Assembly (NCBI GenBank): GCA_023663945.1
Contig: JAMPGL010000039.1
Location: 1 to 33,909, forward strand
DNA: 33,909 nt
From: Lachnospiraceae bacterium
Lineage (GTDB): Bacteria > Bacillota > Clostridia > Lachnospirales > Lachnospiraceae
Direction of reading: 5' to 3'
In this document: piece by piece, positions 25,469 through 33,909 of the stretch
Layout: each line of letters begins with the position of its first letter
Position numbering within the stretch: the first letter of the stretch is position 1
Notes under the pieces: model-generated
Told to the model about the DNA's origin: nothing
Database searches by the model: none
The model's input: the letters and a program-made list of their open reading frames with translations, nothing else
Program-made: the position numbers and the translations under genes

Positions 25469-25501
25469 GTAGATAAAAAATAGATATTTATATGGTATGC
25501 T
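25469..25501 (+). promoter_or_regulatory. Regulator-type promoter of the second two-component operon
   Basis: AGATA occurs at 25471 and 25482, 11 bp apart, and a TATGCT -10 lies at 25496-25501. The whole 33-nt block matches 27378-27410 at 26 positions with no gaps. There is no -35 consensus, as expected if the response regulator activates it. Confidence 0.65.
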
Positions 25502-25537
25502 TATCTCAAAACGCCGGAAGAAGGGAGAGAGTGCCGA

Positions 25538-26212
25538 GTGAATCACAAAATTCTGATTGTTGATGACGAAACCGATATTTTGACCATGCTGGGAAACTTT
25601 TTTGAGAGCAGAGGTTATTTGGTGTTAAAGGCGTCAAAGGGAGAGGAGGCGGTTCGTCAGGCGGAGCGCGGTCCGGAGATGATTCTGCTTGACATTAACA
25701 TGCCGGATATGGATGGCTTGGAGGTCTGCCGGCGTATCCGGGAGTATGTTTCCTGTCCGATTCTCTTTCTCACGGCAAGGATTGAAGAGGGGGATAAGCT
25801 GAAAGGATTTTCGGCGGGCGGTGATGATTATATGGTTAAGCCTTTTTCCTTGGCGGAGCTGGAGGCAAGAGTGGAGGCGCATCTGCGCAGAGAACGCAGG
25901 CATCGGCGGATCGCGCAGATCAAGTTTTGCGGAAATCTCACTATAGATTTTGGGGAGCGCTGTCTGTTTTGTGAGAACCAAAGGATTGCGCTGACCAAAA
26001 AAGAGTTTGGGATTGTGGAACTTCTCTGCCAAAATCCGGGGCAGGTTTTTGACAAGGAACGGATTTATGAGCGGGTATGGGGCTATGACAGCGAAGGGGA
26101 CAGCGGCGTTGTTGCGGAGCATATCCGGAGAATCCGGAATGCGATAGCAGTCTGCACAAATGTACCTTATATTGAAACGGTCTGGGGGTGTGGATATAAA
26201 TGGGTCAAATAA
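25538..26212 (+). CDS. OmpR-family response regulator (second system)
   Basis: The 224-residue regulator has a receiver domain with Asp9-Asp10, phospho-acceptor Asp52 (LLDINMPDMDG), LTAR and VKPFS. The winged helix ends in AEHIRRIRNAI and VWGCGYKW. It starts with GTG; no nearby in-frame ATG fits, and the receiver domain begins immediately. AAGGGAGAG lies upstream, somewhat far. Its stop overlaps the kinase start by 13 nt. It probably binds the repeated element at 25469 and 27378. Confidence 0.92.
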   Translation: MNHKILIVDDETDILTMLGNFFESRGYLVLKASKGEEAVRQAERGPEMILLDINMPDMDGLEVCRRIREYVSCPILFLTARIEEGDKLKGFSAGGDDYMVKPFSLAELEARVEAHLRRERRHRRIAQIKFCGNLTIDFGERCLFCENQRIALTKKEFGIVELLCQNPGQVFDKERIYERVWGYDSEGDSGVVAEHIRRIRNAIAVCTNVPYIETVWGCGYKWVK

Positions 26213-27381
26213 AAGTGCTATGGCAAAATCTGTCTCTGCGAAAAAGCATTGCGGCATATCTCACAGCGTTTACTTGTCTGGCAGTCCTGCTTTGTGCGGT
26301 TACAATCTCCCTTTGCGACCAAGGCGAAACAAAGATTAACAGCCGTTATCCGCTGTTTGGGGAGGAAGTCTATTATCTGACCAATCAGCAGGGACAGCAG
26401 TTAGGAGAGGGAGTCAGAATCGGGACGGGACAAATGCCGATGACGAGAGAAGACGAGATAAGGGTTATTGTTTTAAGAAAAATTCAGACATTTTGTGTGC
26501 CGGTTTATTCCGCACTCTGCATCGTTGGAGCGGCGCTTTTGTTCTATCGAAATAGGCTGAAAAAGCCTATAGGGCTTTTGACGGAAGCTGCCCGGAAGAT
26601 TGCGGAGAATGATTTGGATTTTTGTGTGTCCTATGAGCGGAGGGACGAATTGGGGGCTCTGTGCAGAGCGTTTGAGACGATGCGTTCTGCGCTTCATCGC
26701 AATATTTCGGAGATGGGGCGTCAGATGGAGGAGCGGAAACGCCTCAATTCCGCCTTTGCCCATGACCTGAGGACGCCGCTGACCGTGCTGAAGGGGTACG
26801 GCGAAATCCTACAGGCAAGTCCGGATGAGCAGACGCAGAAGATTGCCGTTACCATGGAAAAGCATATCGACCGGCTGACGCGTTATGCGGACAGCATGAG
26901 CAGGCTGCGCCGGTTAGAGGATGCCAGCCCTCAGTATCAGAACGTTTATGCCGGAGATTTTGTGGATTCTTTAAGAGAATGCGCGCAGATGCTGTGCAGG
27001 CACAGCGGAAAAGACATGCATATGGAGGAGCGCATAAGTTCCCGGCAGATTTACATTGATGGGGAGTTTGTCTCTCAGGTATGCATTAACCTGATCTCCA
27101 ACGCTGTCCGTTATGCCCAAAGCCGTGTGACGTTTGCGGTGGAAGAGAAAGAAACGGGGATTTTGATTTCCGTGACAGACGATGGGAAAGGATTTGAAAA
27201 AGACTGCCTCCAATATGCGCTGGAGCCCTACTATACGGAGGAGGAGAATCATTTTGAGCATTTTGGGCTGGGGCTTTATATCTGTAAAGTGTTATGCGGG
27301 CATCACGGGGGAGACTTGACCATTGAAAATACTGGAAAGGGAGCAAGGGTGGCTGCATTTTTTAAATTTGGCGCAAAGTAG
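26200..27381 (+). CDS. Sensor histidine kinase (second system)
   Basis: The 393-residue kinase has two membrane helices (about 18-38 and 95-115) around a short outer loop of about 55 residues, then a HAMP-like linker (KKPIGLLTEAARKI). His188 lies in FAHDLRTPLTVLKGYGE. The ATP-binding domain has NLISNAVRYA, DDGKGF and HFGLGLYI. The short extracytoplasmic loop resembles intramembrane-type kinases that respond to envelope stress or antimicrobial peptides, often next to ABC permeases, as here. The ATG is inside the regulator's last codons. Confidence 0.92.
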   Translation: MGQIKVLWQNLSLRKSIAAYLTAFTCLAVLLCAVTISLCDQGETKINSRYPLFGEEVYYLTNQQGQQLGEGVRIGTGQMPMTREDEIRVIVLRKIQTFCVPVYSALCIVGAALLFYRNRLKKPIGLLTEAARKIAENDLDFCVSYERRDELGALCRAFETMRSALHRNISEMGRQMEERKRLNSAFAHDLRTPLTVLKGYGEILQASPDEQTQKIAVTMEKHIDRLTRYADSMSRLRRLEDASPQYQNVYAGDFVDSLRECAQMLCRHSGKDMHMEERISSRQIYIDGEFVSQVCINLISNAVRYAQSRVTFAVEEKETGILISVTDDGKGFEKDCLQYALEPYYTEEENHFEHFGLGLYICKVLCGHHGGDLTIENTGKGARVAAFFKFGAK

Positions 27382-27410
27382 ATAAAAAGTTGATATATGT
27401 GGGATATGCT
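27378..27410 (+). promoter_or_regulatory. Regulator-type promoter of the ABC permease
   Basis: This block repeats the architecture of 25469-25501: GATA boxes at 27380 and 27391 (11 bp apart) and TATGCT at 27405-27410, with the same 25-nt distance from first box to -10. It overlaps the kinase stop codon. Confidence 0.65.
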
Positions 27411-27440
27411 CTCTCTATGAAATATGGAGGGAGCATTTTT

Positions 27441-28520
27441 ATGAGAACAATTATTTACTACGAGTGGAAAAAAATCTTTTTAAAACCATTATCTAAGGCA
27501 TCGTTTTTGATCGTTATCCTGTTGTCCTGTCTGTTTGCGGTTTCTACCTATCAAAACAAGTATGCCTGTGATGGAAAGAATCGGGAAGGAACCGGAAGGA
27601 GAGCGGTAGAGATTGACAAGGACATTGCAAGGAAGTATGAGGGGGAACTAACGGATGCAAAAGTGCAGGAAATGTTGTCAGACCTGATGCCGAAAGCCGA
27701 AGAATTACATGGCATGAATGCAAAGTATATTTATTTAAATGCCATGCAGTCGGCAGTGGCAGCTCATTTTGCGGATATAGACGGAAGCTGGAACGGCTTA
27801 AGCGTTTGTGACGTGTTTGGGGAAGAAAAAGTAATGATCGGCTATATTGACGGCTGGCTTGCGGTCAGTCAGGATTTAGTAAAAATCATAATTGCTCTGA
27901 CTATGGCAGTGATTGTTCTCACGGCGCCGGTATTTTCCGGAGAATACCGGGGGACAGATCAGATTATTCTGACCAGCAGATACGGAAGAGACCGGTGTAC
28001 CTTGGCAAAAGTGATGACAGCGCTGATGTCGGCGTTTATTTTAACCACAATTACCATCGCGTTTTATTTGACACTTGCATTTTGGCTGTATGGAAAGGAA
28101 GGGCTGTCCTGCAGCATTCTTTTTGGAGGGATGTCCTATGCAGAAAGATTCATCCCTTTTAATATTACCTGCGGTACGCTGCTTTTATACCAAGTGTTCC
28201 TGGCATATACAGGAGTAATGGGTGCGGCAGGATTTACTTTATTCTTTTCGGCACTGTGCAGGAGCCAGCTAGGGGCGCTGGCGGCATCGGCGGCTTTTTA
28301 CGTATTTCCAGTCTTTCTTCCCATTGCGGAGACCAGTCCTTTGTTTAAGCTGGCTGTTCTTTTTCCGGTATACCACGGTCAGTTTGTTTCCCTGATGAGC
28401 GCAGGGGAGATGCAGGGGGGACTTTTGTATGCCGTGTGGGCGTTTCCAGCGGCGGTGCTGTTATTTCTGGCAGGAAGCGCAGGAGGGAGAAGAATATTTG
28501 TCTGTCAGAGGAAAGCTTGA
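27441..28520 (+). CDS. ABC-2-type permease without a partner ATPase nearby
   Basis: The 359-residue protein has an N-terminal helix (about 20-38), a large outer domain of about 100 residues, then five to six membrane helices (from about 150 on), with FSGEYRGTDQIILTSRYGR typical of ABC-2 permeases of the gliding/lantibiotic-immunity type (key residues EYRxGT-like and R). The ATG at 27441 has GGAGGGAG 8 nt upstream; the longer in-frame start at 27390 lies inside the promoter. No ATPase gene is next to it, so it may borrow one or act alone. Confidence 0.8.
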   Translation: MRTIIYYEWKKIFLKPLSKASFLIVILLSCLFAVSTYQNKYACDGKNREGTGRRAVEIDKDIARKYEGELTDAKVQEMLSDLMPKAEELHGMNAKYIYLNAMQSAVAAHFADIDGSWNGLSVCDVFGEEKVMIGYIDGWLAVSQDLVKIIIALTMAVIVLTAPVFSGEYRGTDQIILTSRYGRDRCTLAKVMTALMSAFILTTITIAFYLTLAFWLYGKEGLSCSILFGGMSYAERFIPFNITCGTLLLYQVFLAYTGVMGAAGFTLFFSALCRSQLGALAASAAFYVFPVFLPIAETSPLFKLAVLFPVYHGQFVSLMSAGEMQGGLLYAVWAFPAAVLLFLAGSAGGRRIFVCQRKA

Positions 28521-28544
28521 AAAAAATATGGAATGCAGTATAAT
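28517..28544 (+). promoter_or_regulatory. Promoter of the patatin operon
   Basis: TTGAAA (28517-28522, overlapping the permease stop) and TATAAT (28539-28544) are separated by 16 nt, about 50 nt ahead of the ATG at 28596. Confidence 0.7.
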
Positions 28545-28595
28545 AGTAAGCAGATATCCTGATATGGGGTAAATGGTAAAGGAAATAGGATACGA

Positions 28596-29447
28596 ATGAA
28601 ACAGACAGGGATTATGATTGAAGGCGGTGCCATGCGCAGTGTATTCGCAGCGGGGGTGCTGGATTTTTTTATGGAGAAGGGGATAGAGATTCCCAACGTG
28701 CTTGCCGTGTCGGCAGGCGCCTATGCAGGGATGAACTATGTGTCCGGGCAGAGCGGCAGGGCAGTGGATGCCGTGATTAAACCTCTGGAAAAAGAAAAAT
28801 ATATGGGGTTTAAGACTTTTTTAAAGAAGGGAACCTTTTTTGACATGGACTTTTTGTTTGACGTGGTTCCTAAGAAGCTGTCGCCCTTTGACTTTGAGAG
28901 CTTCAAAAATTCTGCAAAGCGGCTTGTGGTCAACACCACCAACTGCCTTACCGGCGAGAGCGAATATTTTGAAAAGTTTGACACGGAAGAGCAGTTTTGG
29001 AAGATCTGCAGGGCGGCAAATTCCCTTCCGTTCATTTCCAAGGTCAGCTATATCAACGATATTCCGATGCTGGACGGAGGGCTGGCGGACGCACTTCCCT
29101 TAGACCGGATGGAAGAAGAGGGTTGGGAAAAGGCACTGGTGATCCTCACCCGTAAGGAGGGTTATCGAAAGAAATACCGATATTTTTATATGCTGTTTTT
29201 ACGTCTGGTATATCATAAATATCCCAAACTGATTAAGACGGTGGCTAAGCGGGCGGAGAAATATAACGCCTGCCTTGACCAGATTCATCAAATGGAGGCG
29301 GATGGAAAGGCGCTTGTATTTCGTCCGTCCAGAGTGGCTGTGGGGAATAATGAGTCTCATGTGGATGTGCTGATGGATTATTACCGGCACGGATATGAGG
29401 AGGCAAAGGGGAGAGAAGCGGAGATATTCAGCTTTCTGGCAACATAA
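28596..29447 (+). CDS. Patatin-like phospholipase
   Basis: The 283-residue protein has the oxyanion motif EGGAMRSVFAAGVLD, the nucleophile elbow AVSAGAY (Ser in VSAG) and the catalytic Asp in DGGLAD. The first glycine of the usual GxSxG is Ala here. It resembles the bacterial YjjU/RssA-like group rather than secreted toxins, and has no signal peptide. Predicted role: acyl hydrolysis of membrane lipids in the cytoplasm. It is followed after 30 nt by the TPR/DUF4037/DUF4125 gene. Confidence 0.87.
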   Translation: MKQTGIMIEGGAMRSVFAAGVLDFFMEKGIEIPNVLAVSAGAYAGMNYVSGQSGRAVDAVIKPLEKEKYMGFKTFLKKGTFFDMDFLFDVVPKKLSPFDFESFKNSAKRLVVNTTNCLTGESEYFEKFDTEEQFWKICRAANSLPFISKVSYINDIPMLDGGLADALPLDRMEEEGWEKALVILTRKEGYRKKYRYFYMLFLRLVYHKYPKLIKTVAKRAEKYNACLDQIHQMEADGKALVFRPSRVAVGNNESHVDVLMDYYRHGYEEAKGREAEIFSFLAT

Positions 29448-29477
29448 TCTGCCAGTATGGAAACGGAGGCGTGTAGT

Positions 29478-31814
29478 ATGAATATCAATGAAATCTTACG
29501 GCAATTGGATTATTTGTTCAGGACTCATCAGATTGAGCAGGTGGAGCCTTTTCTCTTGGAAAAGATGGAACAGGCGCAGTTTTTGGGTGATTATGGAGCG
29601 CAGATCACGCTTTATAATGAGCTTATCGGGCACTACCGGGAGATGGGAGAGGGAGAAAAGTCCATTGTCTGCTGCAGGCAGGTGCTGGAGTTGATGGACG
29701 ATTTAGGGCTCCAGGGAACCACGGACTACGCAACCACTCTTTTAAACGTGGCAAACGCATGCCGGGCGGCAGGGCTTTTGCGGGAATCCATGATTTATTA
29801 TCAGAAGGTAAAGGAAATATACGAGGGAAAGCTGGCAGAAACGGATTTTCGATATGCCAGCTTATACAACAATATGAGTCTTTTGTTTCAGGAGATGGGG
29901 GACTTTGAGAGTGCCTGTGACTGTCTTAAGAGGGCGCTTTCCATTGCAATGCGCTATGAGGATGCCCGCATTGAGGTGGCGGTTACTTACACCAATCTTG
30001 CGGCGTCTGAGTTAAAGTTAGGGCGTGTTCACGAGGCGATTGACCATCTTGAAAACGCGTTTTCTATTTTTGAAATGGACGAGGAGAAGGATTATCATTA
30101 CAGCGGAGCACTGTCCGCAATGGGAGAGGCGCAATATATGGCCGGCAATCTGGAGGAGTCCGCCAGATATTATAAGCTTGCCCTCCGTGAGATTGAGCGG
30201 AATATGGGAAGAAACAAGGCGTATGAGATTACCTTGCAGAATTTAAATGCGGTTACGGTCAAAATGGAGCAGTTTCCTAAAGCCGGCAAGAGTTTTGGAA
30301 ACGGGATGGAACTGTGTGAAGCATTTTATCGGGAATATGGGGTTCCTATGATTCGGGAAAAGTTCCCTCAGTATGAAAGCATGATTGCCGTCGGGCTGGC
30401 AGGAGAGGGGTCTGAGTGCTTTGGGTTCGATGATGAGGTGTCGAGGGATCACGATTTTGGCCCGGGATTCTGCATGTGGCTGACGGATCAGGTATATGAC
30501 GAAATTGGAGAACGCCTGCAGGAGGCTTACGAGGAGCTTCCTTCCACTTATATGGGGATTACCCGCTTTACTACGGCTAAAGCGCAGAAGAGAGTGGGAG
30601 TGTTCCGCATAGGTGATTTTTATGAAGGGCTGATTGGCTTAAGGGATGTGCCGACCACTCAGAACCAGTGGCTGTTTTTGGAGGACTACCGGCTGGCAGC
30701 GGCGGTAAACGGCAGGGTTTTCCGGGACGATCTTGGAGAATTTACCCGCATCCGAAAAGGAATTTTGAATTATTATCCGGAGGAGGTCCGTCTGAAAAAG
30801 ATTGCAAGGCAGGCGGCGCTTATGGCGCAGTCCGGGCAGTATAATTATTCCAGAATGTTTGGAAGAGGAGAGACGGTTACGGCGTCTATCGCGCTGTCGG
30901 AGTTTATGAAGCATACCATGTCCATGGTATACCTTTTAAACCGCACTTTTGCGCCTTTTTATAAATGGATGCACCGGGGAATGCGGGAGCTTGTCATTTT
31001 GCCGGAGATTGGAGATATTTTAAATGCGCTTGTGGATTTCCCCAAAGGAGATGAGCGGATTCCGCAGACCATTGAGATTATTGTTGCGCTTATCATTGCG
31101 GAGATGAAAAAGCAGGGCTTGACCAGCGGGGAGGATAATTATCTGGATCATCATACCGATCAGATTCTGATGCGGATCCCGCAAAAAGAAACGACCGATG
31201 ATTCCTTTAAGACGGCGTTGATTAACGAATTGGTGTCCTTAGAATGGGAAGCCTTTGATAAGGTACAGAATGAAGGCGGGAGGGCGGACTGTCAGGATGA
31301 TTGGAATACCTTTTCCCTGATGCGCAAAAGCCAGTATCTTACATGGAATGAAGAGATGTTAAAGAGCTATATCAGTGATTTTAGACATGCAAATGACAGG
31401 GGCTGGAACTTGATTACCGAAAAGTATGGACGGATGATGGAGAGTACGGCGCCTGCGCAGTATGCACAAATCAAGGATTCCCTGCCGGAATTGTCTGAGA
31501 TGAAGAAGGAAATCTGTGAGGAGATTATCAAGATTCAAGTAGACTGGATGGAAGAGTTTGCAAGGAAGTACCCCAAAGCGGCGGGGAATGCAAGAAGCAT
31601 TCACACCAGCGAGGATACCCTCTTTAATACTTCTTACGAGACCTATCTGAGGGGAGAGCTGTCCACCTATTCTGATCAGACATTGGATTTGTACGGAAGA
31701 TTTATAACAAGGCTGTGCAGGGAAAATAAAAACCTTGCCGAAATGACCATGGAAAATACGGCGCTTTTGTATGGATATTCTTCGCTGGAAGATCTGGAAA
31801 GCAAGCTCTCGTGA
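29478..31814 (+). CDS. TPR - DUF4037 (nucleotidyltransferase-like) - DUF4125 fusion
   Basis: The 778-residue soluble protein has three parts. Residues about 1-275 are tetratricopeptide repeats (for example ASLYNNMSLLFQEMGDFESA). Residues about 290-560 are DUF4037, with GLAGEGSECFGFDDE and SRDHDFG, a glycine-serine then acidic pattern like a nucleotidyltransferase active site. Residues about 575-775 are DUF4125 (ELVSLEWEAFDKVQNEGG, CQDDW). This order is known to me from Lachnospiraceae; the function is not. It may transfer a nucleotide to a TPR-bound partner, which is inference. ATG 29478 (GGAGG upstream) is preferred over 29457. Confidence 0.82.
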   Translation: MNINEILRQLDYLFRTHQIEQVEPFLLEKMEQAQFLGDYGAQITLYNELIGHYREMGEGEKSIVCCRQVLELMDDLGLQGTTDYATTLLNVANACRAAGLLRESMIYYQKVKEIYEGKLAETDFRYASLYNNMSLLFQEMGDFESACDCLKRALSIAMRYEDARIEVAVTYTNLAASELKLGRVHEAIDHLENAFSIFEMDEEKDYHYSGALSAMGEAQYMAGNLEESARYYKLALREIERNMGRNKAYEITLQNLNAVTVKMEQFPKAGKSFGNGMELCEAFYREYGVPMIREKFPQYESMIAVGLAGEGSECFGFDDEVSRDHDFGPGFCMWLTDQVYDEIGERLQEAYEELPSTYMGITRFTTAKAQKRVGVFRIGDFYEGLIGLRDVPTTQNQWLFLEDYRLAAAVNGRVFRDDLGEFTRIRKGILNYYPEEVRLKKIARQAALMAQSGQYNYSRMFGRGETVTASIALSEFMKHTMSMVYLLNRTFAPFYKWMHRGMRELVILPEIGDILNALVDFPKGDERIPQTIEIIVALIIAEMKKQGLTSGEDNYLDHHTDQILMRIPQKETTDDSFKTALINELVSLEWEAFDKVQNEGGRADCQDDWNTFSLMRKSQYLTWNEEMLKSYISDFRHANDRGWNLITEKYGRMMESTAPAQYAQIKDSLPELSEMKKEICEEIIKIQVDWMEEFARKYPKAAGNARSIHTSEDTLFNTSYETYLRGELSTYSDQTLDLYGRFITRLCRENKNLAEMTMENTALLYGYSSLEDLESKLS

Positions 31815-31824
31815 GGCAGTCAAG

Positions 31825-33192
31825 ATGGAAAAGGCAAAAGAAACAAAATATGAGATTGACATGTGCAACGGTCCCTTGTTTGGGAAAATACTTCTCTTTA
31901 CCCTGCCTCTTATGTTGTCAGGTATTTTGCAGCTTCTTTTTAATGCGGCTGATGTGGTAGTGGTTGGGAGATTTGCAGGAAATGAGGCATTGGCGGCGGT
32001 AGGGTCTACCGGTGCACTGACCAATCTGCTGGTCAATTTGTTTATTGGGCTGTCCGTGGGAGCAAATGTGCTTGTGGCAAGGTATTACGGCGCCAAGGCA
32101 CAGGAGGAGGTAAGCCAGACAGTACATACCTCTATTGTGATCAGTCTGATCGGAGGAGTGATTCTCTGCCTGCTTGGAATCGTTCTTGCAAGACCGCTTC
32201 TCCGGATGATGGACACGCCGGAAAATGTAATTGAATATTCCGTGCTTTATATGAGGATTTACTTTCTGGGAATGCCCGTGATGCTTTTGTTCAACTTCGG
32301 CAGTGCAATCCTTCGGGCGATTGGGGATACGAGACGACCGTTATTTTATTTGATAACGGCGGGCGTGATCAATGTATGCTTGAATTTGTGCTTTGTAATA
32401 ACATTTCATATGGGAGTGGCGGGGGTTGCGCTTGCCACGGTTATTTCCCAGTGTGTATCGACCTTTTTGATCTTGCGGTGTCTGGTTCTGTCGGAAGGCT
32501 GTTTTCAGCTGAGCCGGGACAAGCTTCGCTTGAATATGGAAAAATTAAAGAAAATTGCCGCGATTGGACTTCCGGCAGGAGTACAGGGATCGCTGTTCTC
32601 CATATCAAATGTTTTGATTCAGTCCTCGGTAAATTCCTTCGGCTCTATTGCAATGGCGGGAAACACCGCAGGCTCCAACGTGGAGGGATTTGTGTATACG
32701 GCGATGAATTCCGTGCATCAGACAGCGGTCAGCTTTACCGGACAGAATTTGGGCGGCAGAAGATACGACCGGATCAACAAAATCCTTGTGGAATGCCTTT
32801 TGTTTGTGACCGTGATTGGTCTTGTGATGGGAAATGGCGCTTATTTTCTGGGGAATCATATTTTATCCCTGTATTCACCAGATGAGGAGGTTATTGCATA
32901 CGGGCTTCAACGAATGAGCATCATTTGTACCCTTTACTTCCTCTGCGGTATCATGGATGTTCTGGTGGGGAGCATCCGCGGGCTGGGGTATGCGGTGATG
33001 CCGATGATCGTATCACTTTTGGGAGCCTGCGTATTTCGGGTAATCTGGATTTATACCGTATTTCAGTGGGATAGGACTTTACATACCCTGTATATTTCTT
33101 ATCCGGTTTCGTGGGCATTGACTGCACTAGCGCATTTTATCTGCTTTATCGTTGTTAAAAGAAAAATAGACCGCGCGGCAGTGAAGGGGTAG
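31825..33192 (+). CDS. MATE-family efflux transporter
   Basis: The 455-residue protein has twelve hydrophobic segments in two homologous halves. The first half starts GPLFGKILLFTLPLMLSGILQLLFNAADVVVVGRF (key part FTLPLMLSGILQ and ADVVVVGRFAG); the second has IGLPAGVQGSLFSISN. MATE proteins export cationic drugs or metabolites with Na+ or H+. The ATG at 31825 lies 10 nt after the TPR gene, so they are co-transcribed. The reading frame extends upstream to 31771, but that overlap is unlikely to be translated. Confidence 0.93.
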   Translation: MEKAKETKYEIDMCNGPLFGKILLFTLPLMLSGILQLLFNAADVVVVGRFAGNEALAAVGSTGALTNLLVNLFIGLSVGANVLVARYYGAKAQEEVSQTVHTSIVISLIGGVILCLLGIVLARPLLRMMDTPENVIEYSVLYMRIYFLGMPVMLLFNFGSAILRAIGDTRRPLFYLITAGVINVCLNLCFVITFHMGVAGVALATVISQCVSTFLILRCLVLSEGCFQLSRDKLRLNMEKLKKIAAIGLPAGVQGSLFSISNVLIQSSVNSFGSIAMAGNTAGSNVEGFVYTAMNSVHQTAVSFTGQNLGGRRYDRINKILVECLLFVTVIGLVMGNGAYFLGNHILSLYSPDEEVIAYGLQRMSIICTLYFLCGIMDVLVGSIRGLGYAVMPMIVSLLGACVFRVIWIYTVFQWDRTLHTLYISYPVSWALTALAHFICFIVVKRKIDRAAVKG

Positions 33193-33199
33193 ACAGGCT

Positions 33200-33859
33200 A
33201 TGAAAAGAAAAAAATATCAGGCGGTTATCTTTGATTTGGACGGCACGCTTTTAAACACGCTGGAAGATTTGATGAACAGTGTGAATTACGCGCTTAAATC
33301 CTGCAATATGCCGGAGAGAAGTTATGAGGAAATCCGTCATTTTGTGGGAAACGGCATTGAGAGGCTTTTGAAGCTTTCGGTGCCGGGCGGGACAGACAAT
33401 CCGCAGTTTGAGAGAGCGTTTGCCCTATTTAAGGAACATTATGGAAAACATTGCAATGATAAGACGGATCTTTATCCGGGAATCCGTGAGCTTCTTGATG
33501 CGCTGAGAAGGGACGGCTTTGCAATGGCGATTGTCTCCAACAAATATTATGAGGGTGTGCAGACGCTAAAAGAGCAGTATTTTAAGGATTATCTTGATGT
33601 GGCAATCGGAGAGCGGGAAGGAATCCGCAAAAAACCGGCGCCGGATACGGTTCTCACCGCCCTTAAGGAATTGCATGTATCCAAGGAAAATGCGGTATAT
33701 GTAGGCGATTCCGAGGTGGATATTGAGACCGCTGCGAATGTGGGAATGGATTGCATTACCGTGAGCTGGGGATTTCGAACCAGAAAGGAACAGGAAGAGG
33801 CTGGGGCGAAAGTGTTTGCGGAGAGTCCGATGGAGGTGCTGGGGGTGTTGTATTATTAA
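33200..33859 (+). CDS. HAD hydrolase, phosphoglycolate phosphatase-like
   Basis: The 219-residue protein has motif I FDLDGTLLNT, a helical cap, motif II IVSNK, Lys in RKKPAPDT, and motif III VGDSEVDIETAANVG. This is the Gph/PGP subgroup of HAD phosphatases; substrates range from phosphoglycolate to sugar phosphates. It follows the MATE gene after 7 nt and ends the operon within the window. The remaining 50 nt hold nothing recognisable. Confidence 0.9.
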   Translation: MKRKKYQAVIFDLDGTLLNTLEDLMNSVNYALKSCNMPERSYEEIRHFVGNGIERLLKLSVPGGTDNPQFERAFALFKEHYGKHCNDKTDLYPGIRELLDALRRDGFAMAIVSNKYYEGVQTLKEQYFKDYLDVAIGEREGIRKKPAPDTVLTALKELHVSKENAVYVGDSEVDIETAANVGMDCITVSWGFRTRKEQEEAGAKVFAESPMEVLGVLYY

Positions 33860-33909
33860 GTTCCGGTTTAGTTTGATTAGGCGTATTATTAAAACGACCA
33901 CTCGTATCA

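Overview
The window reads as chromosome of an anaerobic Gram-positive Clostridia member, most likely a Lachnospiraceae species. This is inferred from AGGAGG-type ribosome binding sites, moderate GC, a rubrerythrin, a pyrBI pair, a SHCHC-free aro-efp cluster, and families that I know mainly from Lachnospiraceae (DUF5688, the TPR/DUF4037/DUF4125 fusion, DUF3990 modules). No species can be named from the sequence alone.

Region 1 (1-6000): a palindromic element, then a tightly overlapping operon: a secreted DxDGDG-repeat protein, an OmpR-type response regulator, its histidine kinase and a membrane-anchored protein. It is followed by a cell-wall enzyme that fuses an Amidase_3 domain to a NodB polysaccharide deacetylase. 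Between them lie six TGATGCAA-like repeats with an exact 11-bp period, ending just before a TATGCT -10 box. The simplest reading is that the regulator activates the cell-wall enzyme.

Region 2 (6000-18680): housekeeping genes. These are rubrerythrin behind a near-perfect dyad, a VanZ-like membrane protein, pyrBI and a nitroreductase (minus strand), then yqeG-aroE-aroK-aroQ, efp, a DUF5688 protein, tRNA-Arg(CCG) enclosed by a 15-bp inverted repeat, an SH3b membrane protein, a Gfo/Idh/MocA oxidoreductase, a small helical protein and gdhA.

Region 3 (18600-21300): an AT-rich accessory patch. The last 33 nt of gdhA are repeated about 1.9 kb downstream with three mismatches, as if gdhA had served as an attachment site. 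Between and just beyond the copies are a truncated gene, a two-gene module with a DUF3990 (ADP-ribosyltransferase-like) protein, a small partner gene broken by one amber codon, a HipA-like N-terminal stub, and a RelE-like toxin whose expected start codon is ATA, followed by an intact antitoxin.

Region 4 (21300-33909): a coiled-coil protein (minus strand), then a BlaI repressor overlapping a large M56 metallopeptidase receptor with a seven-residue tandem repeat and a long non-penicillin-binding sensor region. Next come a second two-component system and an ABC-2 permease; both transcription units begin with the same 33-nt promoter element. The window ends with a patatin-like protein, the TPR/DUF4037/DUF4125 protein, a MATE exporter and a Gph-like HAD phosphatase.

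Three sensory units (two two-component systems and one BlaI/M56 pair) in one window, each next to cell-envelope or transport functions, suggest a region concerned with envelope stress or antimicrobial sensing. That is inference.
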